DNA from: Kibdelosporangium philippinense
Lineage (GTDB): Bacteria; Actinomycetota; Actinomycetes; Mycobacteriales; Pseudonocardiaceae
Assembly (NCBI RefSeq): GCF_021390435.2
Contig: NZ_JAJVCN010000001.1
Location: 62,001-126,000, forward strand
DNA length: 64,000 nt
Reading direction: 5' to 3'
Made by a program: the position numbers and the translations under genes. The notes beneath the pieces are model-generated. The model was not told the origin of the DNA. It saw only the letters and a list, made by a program, of their open reading frames with translations, and ran no database searches. Below, piece by piece: positions 63,003 to 64,000 of this stretch. The first letter of the stretch is position 1. Every line of letters begins with the position of its first letter.

Positions 63003-64000
63003 CGGGGCAGCCCCAGTATCCGTTCGGCTACGACGTTGCGTTGGATCTCGTTGGTGCCTGCGTAGATCGGACCGGCGAGCGAGAACAGATAGCCGTCCAG
63101 CCAGGGACCGTCTGCCTCGCCCTCACCACCGAGCAAGTCCAAGGCGGTCTCGTGCATGGCGATGTCCAACTCGGACCAGAACAGCTTGTTCACACTGGAC
63201 TCGGGCCCGAGACTGCCACCTTCCATCAGCCGGGTGACGGTCCCGAACGTGTACAACCGATACGCCTGAGCACCGATCCACGCGTCCACAACGCGATCGC
63301 GTAAAGCAGGTTCGGGCAACGCCTGCCATAGGTCGACGAGCCGTTGCGCGGTCGCCAGAAACCGTCCAGGACTGCGCAACGAGAGCCCACGCTCGTTGCT
63401 GGCCGTGCTCATCGCGACCTTCCAGCCGTTGTCCACGTCGCCGATCACGTCCTCGTCCGGTACGAAGACGTCGTCGAGGAAGATCTCGGCGAAGCCAGGC
63501 TCGCCGTCCAGTTGGTTGATCGGCCGGACAGTCACACCGGGAGCACTGAGCGAGAACATGAAGTACGTCAGGCCCCGGTGTCTTTCCCCGGAAGTGCGGA
63601 ACAACCCGAACCCACGGTCGGCGAAGGTCGCACGGGAACTCCACGTCTTCTGCCCACGCAGCAACCATCCGCCTTCGGTCCGAGTCGCGGACGCCCGGAT
63701 CGCCGCGAGGTCGCTGCCCGCCTCCGGCTCTGACCAAGCCTGCGCCCACACCTCCTCGGCGCTGGCCATCTTGGGCAACAGCCGCGCACATTGCTCCGGC
63801 GTTCCGTGCGCGAACAACGTTGGTGCCAAAAGGAAGATACCGTTCTGGCTCACCCGGGCGGGTGCGCCTGCCGCGTAGTACTCCTCCTCGAACACCACCC
63901 ACTGCAGTAAGGACGCATCCCTGCCGCCGAACTCGGTTGGCCACGACACCACGGCGAGCCGAGCGTCGAAAAGCGTCTTCTCCCAGGCGCGATGGGCCGC
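62999..64000 (-). CDS. fadE26: Acyl-CoA dehydrogenase FadE26-like subunit (ChsE4), 5' end outside window
   Basis: The 334 codons present are open through the right edge, so the N-terminus is missing; the first residues seen are AAHRAWEKTLFDARLAVVSW. WSEPEAGSDLAAIRASATRT gives the FAD/substrate region and LAGPIYAGTNEIQRNVVAER the C-terminal signature. It is the full-length partner of the FadE27-like protein. A GTG at 63952 is internal and not the start. Any KstR box for this operon would lie beyond the window. Confidence 0.8.
   Translation of the reverse strand, partial: AAHRAWEKTLFDARLAVVSWPTEFGGRDASLLQWVVFEEEYYAAGAPARVSQNGIFLLAPTLFAHGTPEQCARLLPKMASAEEVWAQAWSEPEAGSDLAAIRASATRTEGGWLLRGQKTWSSRATFADRGFGLFRTSGERHRGLTYFMFSLSAPGVTVRPINQLDGEPGFAEIFLDDVFVPDEDVIGDVDNGWKVAMSTASNERGLSLRSPGRFLATAQRLVDLWQALPEPALRDRVVDAWIGAQAYRLYTFGTVTRLMEGGSLGPESSVNKLFWSELDIAMHETALDLLGGEGEADGPWLDGYLFSLAGPIYAGTNEIQRNVVAERILGLPR

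Overview
This is a 64 kb piece of a high-GC actinobacterial chromosome. I infer the order Pseudonocardiales (Amycolatopsis/Kibdelosporangium-like); the genus cannot be fixed from sequence alone. The grounds are the GC content, frequent GTG and TTG starts, a conservon operon, DUF3558 and ricin-type secreted proteins, and a complete KstR-type steroid catabolism locus. I saw no rRNA, tRNA or CRISPR array.

Layout. 0.4-4.8 kb: a conservon (sensor kinase-like protein, roadblock protein, DUF742 protein, GTPase), followed by a 22-bp tandem repeat array. 5-15.3 kb: housekeeping and accessory genes (secreted isoaspartyl peptidase, a frameshifted tetracycline ribosomal-protection gene, two CitE-like lyases, TetR regulators, a short-chain dehydrogenase/acyl-CoA dehydrogenase pair, a DJ-1/PfpI protein and a deletion remnant of a MocR regulator). 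15.3-33.0 kb: the steroid core. kstR is divergent from a long operon fadE34-fadE28-fadE29-chsH2-chsH1-ltp2-L,D-transpeptidase. Next comes the leftward operon kstD-kshA-orf96-kshB-chsH3, divergent from kstD-like-hsaE-hsaG-hsaF-HD-domain gene. 33.1-37.0 kb: a membrane Fe-S oxidoreductase and two unknown genes. 37.06-41.40 kb: a stack of three insertion sequences whose insertion order can be read from target duplications. 41.5-42.4 kb: two small, probably envelope-linked genes. 42.6-46.1 kb: hsaA-hsaD-hsaC-hsaB. 46.1-61.9 kb: a mixed region (lectin, acyl-CoA dehydrogenase, Ser/Thr kinase, methyltransferase, a dicarboxylate-type transporter with CoA-transferase, divergent from an aminotransferase and FAD/Fe-S dehydrogenase, a BASS transporter, an esterase, an ECF sigma factor, an IS3 remnant). 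62.1-64.0 kb: fadE27 and fadE26 (chsE5/chsE4), the latter cut by the window edge.

How the genes work together. FadE26-FadE27, ChsH3, FadE34, the FadE28-FadE29/ChsH1-ChsH2/Ltp2 set, KstD, KshAB, HsaA-HsaB, HsaC, HsaD and HsaE-G-F give side-chain beta-oxidation steps, ring A/B opening and the meta-cleavage lower pathway down to pyruvate and propionyl-CoA-type products. Perfect matches to the KstR box TNNAACNNGTTNNA lie before kstR, fadE34, the kstD/kstD-like divergent promoter and hsaA. Uptake (mce4), the C26 P450 and the first 3-beta-HSD step are not in this window.

The items most worth a second look are the 96-residue cysteine-rich protein coupled between kshA and kshB, the HD-domain gene coupled to hsaF, the dispersed GTGAGTGG hairpin family that supplies stop codons to flanking genes, and the nested insertion sequences.
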